From Streptomyces olindensis (GTDB lineage Bacteria; Actinomycetota; Actinomycetes; Streptomycetales; Streptomycetaceae), in NCBI GenBank assembly GCA_000696115.1, contig JJOH01000095.1, positions 1 to 64,000 of the forward strand: a DNA stretch of 64,000 nt, given 5' to 3'. The stretch's first letter is position 1. Every line of letters begins with the position of its first letter. Position numbers and translations under genes: made by a program. The notes under the pieces were generated by a model, which worked only from the letters and a program-made list of their open reading frames with translations, made no database searches and was not told the DNA's origin. Of this stretch, positions 33,776 through 42,748 are shown one piece after another.

Positions 33776-34339
33776 ATGAGCGCCGAGACTCCTGCCGCAG
33801 GCGGCCAGTTCACTCTCCGGAGGCAGCAGTTCCGCGCCTGGCGGGGTACGCGGCCGTTCTGGGCCGGTCTGTTCGTCCTGCTCAGCGGACTGCCCATCGC
33901 CTACTTCCCGTACGCGAACCTCCAGATCGGTCACCTGACGCTGGCGATGGCGACCACCGCGGGTGCCGGGTCCCTGATCATCGGCGTGCTGCTCGTCGTG
34001 CTGGGCGTCAGCCTCTGGTTCCAGAAGCACGTCCGCGTCTTCGCGGGAGTCGCGGCCATCCTGCTGGCGCTGGTGTCCATCCCCGTGTCCAACCTCGGCG
34101 GCTTCCTCATCGGCTTCCTCCTCGCCCTCGTGGGCGGGGCCATGGCCGTGGCCTGGGCGCCGGGCGCACCGCCCGCCGGGCAGCTCGCCACCCACGCCAG
34201 CACGGGCACGGGCGGGGCTCCCGAGGCCACGGACCACGACACCACGGTGCTCAAGCCCGTGGACGGGCTGGACAAGCCGAACGATCTGTCAGGAACGAAC
34301 CCGGCCAACGGGGCGAACGGGAGGCACAGTGCCGGCTGA
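33776..34339 (+). CDS. DUF6114-like four-helix membrane protein
   Basis: This 187-residue integral membrane protein has four hydrophobic segments (about 30-46, 55-77, 82-100 and 105-125) and a hydrophilic, Thr/Gly-rich cytoplasmic or surface tail. The N-terminal RRQQFRAWRGTRPFWAGLFVLLSGLPIAYFPY matches the DUF6114 family. The ATG at 33776 was chosen after GGGAG; the open frame upstream is intergenic. It overlaps the next gene by 11 bases. Together with the DUF6230-like protein it probably forms an envelope complex (inference). Confidence 0.82.
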   Translation: MSAETPAAGGQFTLRRQQFRAWRGTRPFWAGLFVLLSGLPIAYFPYANLQIGHLTLAMATTAGAGSLIIGVLLVVLGVSLWFQKHVRVFAGVAAILLALVSIPVSNLGGFLIGFLLALVGGAMAVAWAPGAPPAGQLATHASTGTGGAPEATDHDTTVLKPVDGLDKPNDLSGTNPANGANGRHSAG

Positions 34340-35678
34340 CGAGGTGACCCACGGGGCTGATGTGGAGGCGTCCCGTGTGAGAACCGGGCCGCGCCACGCG
34401 GCACCCAAGAAGCCGCTGTTCACCAGGTTCAGCAGGCCGACCGGCAAGGCGATAGCCATGGCGGCGATGCCGACGGCGGTCCTCATGGGGATGGGCTTCA
34501 CATCGACGCTCGCCATCGCCGACAGCAACAACTCGGCGACGCCGACGTCGAAGAGCCTGACGGCCGACGAGTACAAGGACTGCGTGGCGGCCCTGGAGGA
34601 CGCCAAGGACGGCGCCTCCGCCTCGCCCACGCCGTCCCCCTCCGCCAGTGACGGCGCGACGGACGACAAGGACGACAAGGGCGACACGGCTCCCACGCCG
34701 ACCCCCTCGGCCACTCCGGGCGGTTCGGGCGACGACGGTTCCTCTTCGCCGGATTCAGGTTCCGACGACAAGGACGAGCCGAAGCCGACGCCGTCCGCGA
34801 GCGCGCCCGCCGAGGGCGGTGACGACGCGGCGGCCACGCCGTCCCCCTCGCCGTCCGAGAGCGGCGGCAACCTGCTGGAGGACATCGGCGACGCCATCGG
34901 GGGCATCTTCGACGGCGGGAACAAGGACGGCGCGAGCCCGAGCCCCACCCCGTCCGCCTCGGCGTCCGGGACCCCGGAGAGCACCGAGGGGGCCGAGAAG
35001 CCCGCCGAGGACGCCTCCGGCACCGTGCGCGAGACGACCGAGAAGGCCGTCGGCACGGCCGAGGACACCGTCAAGGACACCACCGACAAGGCGTCCGAGG
35101 CGGTCGAGGACACCACCAAGGCGGTCGAGAAGGCGGCGCAGGAGGCGGCGGACAAGGCCACCGCCACCCCCAGCCCGTCCGCGAGCCCGACCACGGACCC
35201 CGAGGACTGCCCGGCCGCCACCGACGCCGAGGGCGGCGTCGACAACAAGGTGCCGCTGCCCGACGACCCCTGGTACCTCAACGCCAGCTCGCTGACGCTG
35301 AAGGGCGCCGACTACAAGGGCATCGTCGAGGTGCGCACCGCCAACGGCACCGTCAAGAAGGTCCTGAAGTACGTCATCTCCGGCGGCACCGACATCGGTG
35401 ACCTCCACCAGACGGTCAAGGACAAGCAGTCCGGCAAGACCTACCACGTGCAGGCGGCCAAGGGCTCGACGTCCACGATCCGCGACGGCGACACGGTGAT
35501 GTACACGGAGAGCATCTCCGGCAACCTGCTCGGGCTGATCCCGATCACGTTCGACCCGGAGCACCCGCCGCCGCTGAACATCCCGCTGATCTACTTCACC
35601 AACGTGAAGGTCACTCAGGCGGGGCAGTTCGGCGGGACCCTGCACGTGCCCGGGCTGCACAACTACATCACCGACTGA
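34329..35678 (+). CDS. Surface protein with Pro/Thr/Ser-rich and LEA-like repeats
   Basis: This 449-residue protein has a hydrophobic export segment at about 41-64. An acidic Pro/Ser/Thr/Asp-rich stalk follows (about 95-230, runs such as SASPTPSPSAS). An alanine-rich amphipathic stretch at 231-278 (TVRETTEKAVG, TAEDTVKDTTDKA) resembles 11-residue LEA-type repeats. A second Pro/Ser linker leads to a folded C-terminal domain (about 305-449, DDPWYLNASSLTLKG to HVPGLHNYITD). The GTG start follows GGGAGG inside the previous gene. It is the third gene of the surface operon, followed by a 42-bp perfect palindrome. It probably spans the cell wall; the partner proteins are its two upstream neighbours. 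Confidence 0.82.
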   Translation: MPADEVTHGADVEASRVRTGPRHAAPKKPLFTRFSRPTGKAIAMAAMPTAVLMGMGFTSTLAIADSNNSATPTSKSLTADEYKDCVAALEDAKDGASASPTPSPSASDGATDDKDDKGDTAPTPTPSATPGGSGDDGSSSPDSGSDDKDEPKPTPSASAPAEGGDDAAATPSPSPSESGGNLLEDIGDAIGGIFDGGNKDGASPSPTPSASASGTPESTEGAEKPAEDASGTVRETTEKAVGTAEDTVKDTTDKASEAVEDTTKAVEKAAQEAADKATATPSPSASPTTDPEDCPAATDAEGGVDNKVPLPDDPWYLNASSLTLKGADYKGIVEVRTANGTVKKVLKYVISGGTDIGDLHQTVKDKQSGKTYHVQAAKGSTSTIRDGDTVMYTESISGNLLGLIPITFDPEHPPPLNIPLIYFTNVKVTQAGQFGGTLHVPGLHNYITD

Positions 35679-35709
35679 GCGCCCACCAGAGCCCGTTCGG
35701 GAGCCGCAC

Positions 35710-35751
35710 GCACCGAGGGCGCCCCCTGGATCCAGGGGGCGCCCTCGGTGC
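35710..35751. terminator. Perfect 42-bp palindromic terminator
   Basis: Twenty-one bases ending CCCCCTGGA are followed directly by their exact complement. The cruciform/hairpin has a centre CTGGATCCAG (BamHI site) and no unpaired spacer. It separates the surface operon from the convergent pyruvate kinase gene and should stop transcription both ways. Confidence 0.9.
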
Positions 35752-35781
35752 CGTTCAGGGGCCCTCACGGCCCCTGCCGGG

Positions 35782-37206
35782 TCAGCTCTTGGTGCCCAGG
35801 TGGTGGACCCGCACCATGTTGGTGGTGCCGGGGACGCCGGGGGGCGAACCGGCGGTGATGACCGCGATGTCGCCCTCGTTGAAGCGGTTCAGCTTGACCA
35901 GCTCCTGGTCCACGAGGTCGACCATCTCGTCGGTGCTGTTCACGAAGGGCACCACGTACGGCTCCACGCCCCAGCTCAGCGCCATCTGGTTGCGGGTGCC
36001 CTCGTCGGTGGTGAAGGCGACGATCGGCTGGGCGGCGCGGTAGCGGCACAGTCGGCGGGCGGTGTCGCCGGACTGGGTGAAGGCCACCAGGACCCGGCCG
36101 CCGAGGAAGTCGGCGATCTCGCACGCCGCCCGGGCCACCGAACCGCCCTGCGTGCGCGGCTTCTTGCCCGGGACGAGCGGCTGGAGGCCCTTGGACATCA
36201 GCTCCTGCTCGGCCGCGGTGACGATCTTCGACATCGTCTTCACGGTCTCGATCGGGTACGCGCCCACGCTCGACTCGGCGGACAGCATGACCGCGTCGGC
36301 GCCGTCCAGGATCGCGTTGGCCACGTCGGAGGCCTCGGCGCGGGTCGGACGGGAGTTGGTGATCATCGACTCCATCATCTGGGTCGCCACGATCACCGGC
36401 TTGGCGTTGCGCCGGCACAGCTCGATCAGGCGCTTCTGCACCATGGGGACCTTCTCGAGCGGGTACTCGACGGCGAGGTCACCGCGGGCGACCATCACGC
36501 CGTCGAACGCCATCACGACGTCCTCCATGTTCTGCACCGCCTGCGGCTTCTCCACCTTGGCGATGACCGGGACGCGGCGGCCTTCCTCGTCCATGATGCG
36601 GTGCACGTCCTGGACGTCCTTGGCGTCGCGGACGAAGGACAGCGCGACCAGGTCGCAGCCCATGCGCAGCGCGAAGCGGAGGTCCTCGACGTCCTTCTCG
36701 CTCAGCGCGGGCACGTTGACGGCCGCGCCGGGCAGGTTGATGCCCTTGTGGTCGGAGATGACGCCGCCCTCGATGACGATCGTCTTCACCCGGTGGCCCT
36801 CGACCTCGGTGACCTTCAGCTCGACGTTGCCGTCGTTGATGAGCACCTGGTCGCCCTTGTTGACGTCGCCGGGCAGGCCCTTGTAGGTCGTCCCGCAGAT
36901 CGTCTTGTCGCCCGGGACGTCCTCGGTGGTGATGGTGAACTCGTCACCGCGCACCAGCTCCACGGGACCCTCGGCGAAGGTCTCGAGACGGATCTTCGGG
37001 CCCTGCAGGTCGGCGAGGACCCCGACGGCCCGGCCGGTCTCCTTGGCGGCGGCCCGGACCCGGTCGTACCGGCCCTGATGCTCGGCGTGCGTGCCGTGGC
37101 TGAAGTTGAAGCGGGCCACGTTCATGCCGGCTTCGATCAACGCGACAAGCTGCTCGTGGGAGTCGACCGCAGGGCCGAGAGTACAGACGATTTTCGAACG
37201 GCGCAT
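35782..37206 (-). CDS. pyk: Pyruvate kinase
   Basis: This 474-residue enzyme converts phosphoenolpyruvate and ADP to pyruvate and ATP. It has the N-terminal MRRSKIVCTLGPA and NFSHGTH segments, active-site signature VIAKVEKPQAVQNMEDV with the catalytic Lys, MVARGDLAVE, and the T/S-rich loop ATQMMESMITNSRPTRAEASDVANAILDG. The C-terminal allosteric domain is complete. Length is normal. Streptomyces carry two pyruvate kinases, and this is the one adjacent to the acetate genes. A 74-bp gap separates it from ackA upstream, so read-through from pta-ackA is possible. Confidence 0.96.
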   Translation of the reverse strand: MRRSKIVCTLGPAVDSHEQLVALIEAGMNVARFNFSHGTHAEHQGRYDRVRAAAKETGRAVGVLADLQGPKIRLETFAEGPVELVRGDEFTITTEDVPGDKTICGTTYKGLPGDVNKGDQVLINDGNVELKVTEVEGHRVKTIVIEGGVISDHKGINLPGAAVNVPALSEKDVEDLRFALRMGCDLVALSFVRDAKDVQDVHRIMDEEGRRVPVIAKVEKPQAVQNMEDVVMAFDGVMVARGDLAVEYPLEKVPMVQKRLIELCRRNAKPVIVATQMMESMITNSRPTRAEASDVANAILDGADAVMLSAESSVGAYPIETVKTMSKIVTAAEQELMSKGLQPLVPGKKPRTQGGSVARAACEIADFLGGRVLVAFTQSGDTARRLCRYRAAQPIVAFTTDEGTRNQMALSWGVEPYVVPFVNSTDEMVDLVDQELVKLNRFNEGDIAVITAGSPPGVPGTTNMVRVHHLGTKS

Positions 37207-37280
37207 GGGGGCGATCCTATCGGTTTGTTTCGCAACGGAATATTCCGTCTGGCGGAAAATACAAAAGGGCGGGATGCCGC

Positions 37281-38495
37281 TCAGGTGTGATTCCCCGAAC
37301 CATTTACCAGCGCGTAGGTCTGTGTCGCGATCTCCAATTCCTCGTCAGTGGGGACCACCGCCACCGCCACCCGGGCGCCCTCGGGCGAGATCAGCCGCGC
37401 CCCGTCGCCGCGTACGGCGTTGCGCTCGCCGTCCACCGCGAGGCCCAGCTCCTCCAGGCCCGCGAGGGCAGCCTCCCGCACCGGAGCCGCGTTCTCGCCG
37501 ACGCCGGCGGTGAAGGCGACCGCGTCCACCCGTCCGAGGACGGCGTAATAGGCGCCGATGTACTTCTTCAGGCGGTGAATGTAGATGTCGAACGCCAGCT
37601 CCGCCCGCTCGTCGCCCTCGTCGACGCGGCGGCGGATCTCCCTCATGTCGTTGTCGCCGCACAGACCGATCAGACCGCTCTTCTTGTTGAGAAGAGTGTC
37701 GATCTCGTCGGCGGACATTCCACCAACACGCATCAAATGGAAGATGACGGCCGGGTCCATGTCTCCGGAGCGCGTACCCATCACGAGCCCCTCCAAAGGC
37801 GTCAGCCCCATGGAGGTGTCCACGCAGCGACCGCCCCGCACGGCCGAGGCCGACGCCCCGTTGCCCAGGTGCAGCACGATCACGTTCACCTCGGACGGGT
37901 CCTTGCCCAGCAGCTCGGCCGTGGCCCGGGAGACGTAGGCGTGCGAGGTGCCGTGGAAGCCGTAGCGGCGGATGCGGTGCGCGTCGGCCGTCTCGACGTC
38001 GATGGCGTAGCGCGCGGCCGACTCCGGCATCGTCGTGTGGAAGGCGGTGTCGAAGACGGCGACCTGCGGCAGGTCCGGCCGCAGTGCCCGGGCCGTGCGC
38101 AGGCCGGTGAGGTTGGCCGGGTTGTGCAGCGGGGCCACCGGGATGAGCCGCTCGATCTCGGCGAGCACGGCGTCGTCGACGACGGTCGGCTCGGTGAAGG
38201 ACCTGCCCCCGTGCACCACCCGGTGCCCGATTGCGGCCAGCTCGGGGGAGTCCAGGCCGAGGCCGTCCTTGGCGAGTTCCTCGGCGACGGCCTTCAGGGC
38301 GGCGTCGTGGTCGGCGATCGCCCCGCCGCGCTCCCGGCTCTCGCCGCCCGCCGGGGTGTGCTTCAGCCGGGAGGTCCGCTCGCCGATGCGCTCGACCAGG
38401 CCGACCGCGAGCCGGCTGCTGTCGCGCATGTCGAGCAGCTGGTACTTCACCGACGAGGAGCCGGAGTTCAGGACGAGGACACGGGACGGGCTCAC
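37281..38495 (-). CDS. ackA: Acetate kinase
   Basis: This 404-residue acetate kinase interconverts acetyl phosphate plus ADP with acetate plus ATP. Signatures are VLVLNSGSSSVKYQLLD at the N-terminus, GHRVVHGG, VAVFDTAFHTTMP, RRYGFHGTSHAYVS, LHLGNGASASAV, GLTPLEGLVMGTRSGDMDP and FTAGVGENA. The GTG at 38495 overlaps the pta stop (GTGA), fixing the start. The much longer open frame through pta is an artefact. With pta it forms the acetate overflow/uptake operon. Confidence 0.96.
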   Translation of the reverse strand: MSPSRVLVLNSGSSSVKYQLLDMRDSSRLAVGLVERIGERTSRLKHTPAGGESRERGGAIADHDAALKAVAEELAKDGLGLDSPELAAIGHRVVHGGRSFTEPTVVDDAVLAEIERLIPVAPLHNPANLTGLRTARALRPDLPQVAVFDTAFHTTMPESAARYAIDVETADAHRIRRYGFHGTSHAYVSRATAELLGKDPSEVNVIVLHLGNGASASAVRGGRCVDTSMGLTPLEGLVMGTRSGDMDPAVIFHLMRVGGMSADEIDTLLNKKSGLIGLCGDNDMREIRRRVDEGDERAELAFDIYIHRLKKYIGAYYAVLGRVDAVAFTAGVGENAAPVREAALAGLEELGLAVDGERNAVRGDGARLISPEGARVAVAVVPTDEELEIATQTYALVNGSGNHT

Positions 38496-40594
38496 TGGGC
38501 GGCTGCCTTCTCGCTCGGGGACGGGGCGGGGGTCTGGGCCTGGATCGCCGTGATGGCGACGGTGTTGACGATGTCCTGGACGAGGGCGCCCCGGGACAGG
38601 TCGTTGACCGGCTTGCGCAGGCCCTGCAGCACCGGCCCGACGGCGATCGCGCCGGCCGAGCGCTGCACGGCCTTGTAGGTGTTGTTGCCGGTGTTCAGGT
38701 CGGGGAAGATCAGCACGCTCGCCTGCCCCGCGACCTCGGAGCCGGGCAGCTTGGTCGCCGCGACCGACGGCTCCACGGCGGCGTCGTACTGGATCGGGCC
38801 CTCGATCTTCAGGTCGGGCCGGCGGGAGCGGACCAGCTCGGTGGCCTGGCGCACCTTGTCGACGTCGGCGCCCGAGCCGGAGGTGCCGGTGGAGTACGAC
38901 AGCATCGCGATCCGCGGCTCCACCCCGAACTGCTCGGCCGTGGTCGCCGACTGGATGGCGATGTCGGCGAGCTGCTCGGCGTTCGGGTCGGGGTTGACCG
39001 CGCAGTCGCCGTAGACGAGGACCTTGTCGGCCAGGCACATGAAGAACACCGACGAGACGATGTCCGCGTCCGGCTTGGTCTTGATGATCTCGAACGCCGG
39101 GCGGATGGTCGCGGCCGTGGAGTGCACCGAGCCCGACACCATGCCGTCGGCGAGGCCCTCCTGGACCATCAGCGTGCCGAAGTAGTTCACGTCCGAGACG
39201 ACGTCGTACGCCAGCTCCACCGTCACGCCCCGGTGGGCGCGCAGAGCCGCGTACTTCTCGGCGAAGGCGTCGCGCAGGTCGGAGGCGGCCGGGTCGATCA
39301 GCTGGGACTCGCCCAGGTCGATGCCGAGGTCGGCGGCCTTCTTGCGGATCTGGTCGACCGGGCCGAGCAGCGTCAGCTCGCACACGCCCCGCCGCAGCAG
39401 CACCTCGGCGGCGTGCAGCACGCGCTCCTCCGTGCCCTCGGGCAGCACGACGCGCCGCAGGTCGGAGCGGGCCTGCTCCAGCAGCTTGTGCTCGAACATC
39501 ATCGGCGTCACGCGGTCGCTGCTGGGCGCCGAGACGCGGCGGGCCAGGTCCGCGGTGTCGGCGTACCGCTCGAACAGGCCGAGGGCGCGCTCCGCCTTGC
39601 GCGGCGTGGCCGCGTTGAGCTTGCCCTCCAGGGAGAACAGCTGCTCGGCGGTGGGGAAGCTGGTGCCGGCCACCGACAGCACCGGGGTGCCGGGCGCGAG
39701 GCGGTCGGCCAGGGTGAGGATGTCGTCCCCGGGCACCTCGTCCAGGGTGAGCAGCACCCCGGCTATCGGCGGGGTGCCGGCGCTGTGCGCGGCGAGCGCG
39801 CCCACGACCAGGTCCGCGCGGTCGCCCGGGGTGACGACGAGGCAGCCCGGGGTCAGGGCGCCGAGGAAGTTCGGCAGCATCGCGCCGCCGAAGACGAAAC
39901 CGAGCACGTCCCGGGCGAGGCCGGAGTCGTCGCCGAGGACCACCTTGGCGCCGAGGGCGTGGCTGATCTGCGAGACGGTCGGGGCGGACAGCGCGGGCTC
40001 GTCGGGCAGCACGTAACAGGGCACCGGGAGCCGGGAGTCGAGCTGGCCGGCGATCTCGTCGCGGTCCTCGCGGGCGACCCGGTTGGTGACCATGGCCAGG
40101 ACGTCGCAGCCGAGGGTGTCGTAGGCGCGGTAGGCGTTGCGCGTCTCGGCGAGCACGGACTCGACGGTCTGCTTGCGGCCGCCGACGACCGGGATCACCG
40201 ACGCGCCGAACTCGTTCGCCAGCCGGGCGTTGAGCGACAGCTCGTCGGGGAGCTGGGTGTCGGCGTAGTCGGTGCCGAGGACCAGGACGACGTCGTAGTC
40301 GCGGGCGACCAGGTGGAAGCGGTCGACGAGCGTGGACACCAGCTCGTCCGTGCCGGCCTCGGCCTGGAGGGCGGACGCCTCCTGGTAGTCCATGCCGTAG
40401 ACGGTCGCCGGGTCCTGGGCGAGCCGGTAGCGGGCGCGCAGCAGCTCGAAGAGGCGGTCGGGCCCGTCGTGGACCAGGGGACGGAAGACGCCCACCCGGT
40501 CGACCTGCCGGGTGAGGAGCTCCATGACCCCCAGTTCGACGACCTGGCGGCCGTCTCCGCGGTCGATGCCGGTCACGTACACGCTGCGGGTCAC
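38492..40594 (-). CDS. pta: Phosphate acetyltransferase (long form)
   Basis: This 700-residue enzyme makes acetyl phosphate from acetyl-CoA. The N-terminal half carries a BioD-like P-loop-derived domain and a DRTGG domain (residues about 1-340). The C-terminal catalytic domain (about 370-690) has RRVVLPEGTEERVLHAAE, SSVFFMCLADKVLVYGDCAVNPDP and MLSYSTGTSGSGADVDKV. The GTG at 40594 has GGAGAG five bases upstream and gives the start MTRSVYVTGIDRG; a 24-codon longer frame lacks support. It is divergent from pfkA. Confidence 0.95.
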   Translation of the reverse strand: MTRSVYVTGIDRGDGRQVVELGVMELLTRQVDRVGVFRPLVHDGPDRLFELLRARYRLAQDPATVYGMDYQEASALQAEAGTDELVSTLVDRFHLVARDYDVVLVLGTDYADTQLPDELSLNARLANEFGASVIPVVGGRKQTVESVLAETRNAYRAYDTLGCDVLAMVTNRVAREDRDEIAGQLDSRLPVPCYVLPDEPALSAPTVSQISHALGAKVVLGDDSGLARDVLGFVFGGAMLPNFLGALTPGCLVVTPGDRADLVVGALAAHSAGTPPIAGVLLTLDEVPGDDILTLADRLAPGTPVLSVAGTSFPTAEQLFSLEGKLNAATPRKAERALGLFERYADTADLARRVSAPSSDRVTPMMFEHKLLEQARSDLRRVVLPEGTEERVLHAAEVLLRRGVCELTLLGPVDQIRKKAADLGIDLGESQLIDPAASDLRDAFAEKYAALRAHRGVTVELAYDVVSDVNYFGTLMVQEGLADGMVSGSVHSTAATIRPAFEIIKTKPDADIVSSVFFMCLADKVLVYGDCAVNPDPNAEQLADIAIQSATTAEQFGVEPRIAMLSYSTGTSGSGADVDKVRQATELVRSRRPDLKIEGPIQYDAAVEPSVAATKLPGSEVAGQASVLIFPDLNTGNNTYKAVQRSAGAIAVGPVLQGLRKPVNDLSRGALVQDIVNTVAITAIQAQTPAPSPSEKAAAQ

Positions 40595-40659
40595 GCGCGC
40601 TCTCCGTTTCGTCTCGAGTGGGGGCACAAAAATCGCCCACCGAGGTGAGCAGAACCCTC

Positions 40660-40686
40660 TTGACAATACCTCCGCCGATGGATAAG
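40660..40686 (+). promoter_or_regulatory. Possible pfkA promoter
   Basis: TTGACA (40660-40665) is a perfect -35, followed after 15 bp by GATAAG (40681-40686). The spacing is short, so the exact -10 is uncertain. It lies in the 187-bp divergent region between pta and pfkA and would give a leader of about 90 nt. Confidence 0.35.
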
Positions 40687-40781
40687 GCGCCCGTCAGCCC
40701 GGGGTGCGGCACCGGGCTGTGGGCCGTGAAACAATCGGCAGAGGCTCACCGGTATCAACAGCGAGCAGGAGACACAGCACG

Positions 40782-41807
40782 ATGCGTATCGGAGTTCTCA
40801 CCGCAGGCGGCGACTGCCCCGGCCTGAACGCCGTGATCCGGTCGGTCGTGCACCGGGCGGTCGACAACTACGGAGACGAGGTCATCGGCTTTGAAGACGG
40901 TTACGCGGGCCTGCTGGACGGCCGCTACCGCAGCCTCGACCTGAACGCGGTCAGCGGCATCCTGGCCCGCGGCGGCACCATCCTCGGCTCGTCCCGGCTG
41001 GAGCGCGACCGGCTCCGCGAGGCCTGCGAGAACGCCTCCGACATGATCCACGAGTTCGGCATCGACGCGCTGATCCCGATCGGCGGCGAGGGCACGCTGA
41101 CGGCCGCCCGCATGCTGTCCGACGCGGGCCTGCCCGTCGTGGGCGTCCCGAAGACCATCGACAACGACATCTCCTCCACGGACCGCACCTTCGGCTTCGA
41201 CACGGCGGTGGGCGTCGCCACCGAGGCGATGGACCGGCTGAAGACCACCGCCGAGTCCCACCAGCGGGTGATGGTCGTGGAGGTCATGGGCCGGCACGCC
41301 GGGTGGATCGCGCTGGAGTCCGGCATGGCCGCCGGTGCGCACGGCATCTGCCTGCCGGAGCGCCCGTTCGACCCGGCCGACCTCGTCAAGATGGTCGAGG
41401 AGCGGTTCGCCCGCGGCAAGAAGTTCGCGGTGGTCTGCGTCGCCGAGGGCGCCCACCCCGCCGACGGCACCATGGACTACGGCAAGGGCGCGATCGACAA
41501 GTTCGGCCACGAGCGCTTCCAGGGCATCGGCACCGCCCTCGCCCACGAGCTGGAACGCCGGCTCGGCAAGGAGGCCAAGCCGGTCATTCTCGGCCACGTC
41601 CAGCGCGGCGGCACCCCGACCGCCTACGACCGGGTGCTCGCCACGCGCTTCGGCTGGCACGCGGTGGAGGCGGCGCACCAGGGGCAGTTCGGCAGGATGA
41701 CCGCGCTGCGCGGGACGGACATCGTGATGGTGCCGCTCGCGGAGGCCGTGACGGAGCTGAAGACGGTGCCGAAGGACCGGATGGACGAGGCCGAGTCGGT
41801 CTTCTAG
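40782..41807 (+). CDS. pfkA: 6-phosphofructokinase, group III type
   Basis: This 341-residue phosphofructokinase commits fructose 6-phosphate to glycolysis. It has GGDCPGLNA (10-17), PIGGEGTLTAA (99-109) and PKTIDNDI (123-130), with catalytic Asp in TIDND and MGRHAGWIA. The two positions that discriminate phosphoryl donors are Gly104 and Lys124. This is the mixed combination found in actinobacterial group III enzymes, whose characterised members use either ATP or pyrophosphate. The ATG at 40782 has AGGAG upstream. The stop overlaps that of the convergent regulator. Confidence 0.95.
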   Translation: MRIGVLTAGGDCPGLNAVIRSVVHRAVDNYGDEVIGFEDGYAGLLDGRYRSLDLNAVSGILARGGTILGSSRLERDRLREACENASDMIHEFGIDALIPIGGEGTLTAARMLSDAGLPVVGVPKTIDNDISSTDRTFGFDTAVGVATEAMDRLKTTAESHQRVMVVEVMGRHAGWIALESGMAAGAHGICLPERPFDPADLVKMVEERFARGKKFAVVCVAEGAHPADGTMDYGKGAIDKFGHERFQGIGTALAHELERRLGKEAKPVILGHVQRGGTPTAYDRVLATRFGWHAVEAAHQGQFGRMTALRGTDIVMVPLAEAVTELKTVPKDRMDEAESVF

Positions 41808-42562
41808 ACGCCTCCGGACGACACCCCCTGGACCCCCTCCCGGGCGGTGTCGTCCTGGAGCTTCGCCCAGAAGTGCTCCACGATCCGGTAGAGGAACTCC
41901 TGGCCGGCGTCGCCCGCATCGCTGCCCCCGCCGCCCCAGCTCAGGGTGGCGGCCATGTGCCCCTGGTAGTCCTCGTGCAGCGCCTGGAGGGCGCCCTCCA
42001 GGAACGGCCGGTCCAGGGGGACGACCTTCGCGACCGGCCGCACGTAGGCCTGCCAGCGGGTGGTGACCGCGCTGCGCAGCAGTTCGCCGAGCTTGGCGTT
42101 CCGGCCCGTGACGGCGACGAAGTCGGGCAGACGGAGTCCGAGCAGGTCGGCGAGGGCGGCGGACTGGCGGTCGGTGCCGCGCCAGCTGTCGGTCTCCTCC
42201 ATGCGCAGGTAGCTGTGGACGTCGTGCCCCACGGCCCGGGCCACGTCCTCGGGGGCGAGGCAGCGGGCGATGCGGTGCTCGCGCAGGGTGCGCGGTCTGC
42301 CGATGAGTTCCGCGGGCGAGCACCACAGCACGCCCGCGAGGGCGGTGAGTTCGGAGTTGGTCGGGGCCGTGATCCCGCGCTCCCAGGCGATGACGTGGTC
42401 CGGGGAGACATGGGGGTGCCCGTACGAGACGCGCATGCCGTGGGCGACGTGCTCGGGGGTCATGCCGAGGGCCACGCGCAGGCGGCGGGCCGCGGCGGCG
42501 TCGAAGGGCGGGGTCGTGGTCGTGGGGGAGGACTCGCTCGCATGGGGTGAAGGTCGGCGCAC
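41804..42562 (-). CDS. XRE-like helix-turn-helix regulator
   Basis: This protein of about 252 residues has two helix-turn-helix segments: ALGMTPEHVAHGMRVSYGHPHVSPDHVIAWERG (about 31-63) and CLAPEDVARAVGHDVHSYLRME (about 100-122). A helical C-terminal domain follows. No membrane segment or known ligand domain was seen. The start is uncertain: TTG at 42571 and GTG at 42562 are possible, and no Shine-Dalgarno is present, so the mRNA may be leaderless. Its TAG overlaps the pfkA stop by three bases, so the two transcripts collide. Targets are unknown. Confidence 0.8.
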   Translation of the reverse strand: MRRPSPHASESSPTTTTPPFDAAAARRLRVALGMTPEHVAHGMRVSYGHPHVSPDHVIAWERGITAPTNSELTALAGVLWCSPAELIGRPRTLREHRIARCLAPEDVARAVGHDVHSYLRMEETDSWRGTDRQSAALADLLGLRLPDFVAVTGRNAKLGELLRSAVTTRWQAYVRPVAKVVPLDRPFLEGALQALHEDYQGHMAATLSWGGGGSDAGDAGQEFLYRIVEHFWAKLQDDTAREGVQGVSSGGV

Positions 42563-42748
42563 GGGCCACAAGCTAGGGGCGCGGGGCAGCGGCGACTACG
42601 GTCTGTTCGGCCAGGATCACGGATTGTAGGAACCTACGGCTACCGGCGGGTTCGACCGGGGCCGAAGATCGTCTGTCGGCCGGGGCGGGGGCGGGGCGAG
42701 GATGGCGCCGGGTCCGCCGGTCGTGGGCCCGGAAAGGCAGTGACTCAC

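Noticed and set aside
34289..35281. Minus-strand Ser-rich frame opposite the surface protein
   Set aside because: It mirrors the Asp/Pro/Thr stalk codons of the real gene and has no signal peptide or domain.
37281..40712. 1,143-codon minus-strand frame suggesting an AckA fusion
   Set aside because: Upstream of 38495 it runs through pta in another frame with Arg/Gly/Pro-rich nonsense. The GTGA overlap fixes the true ackA start.
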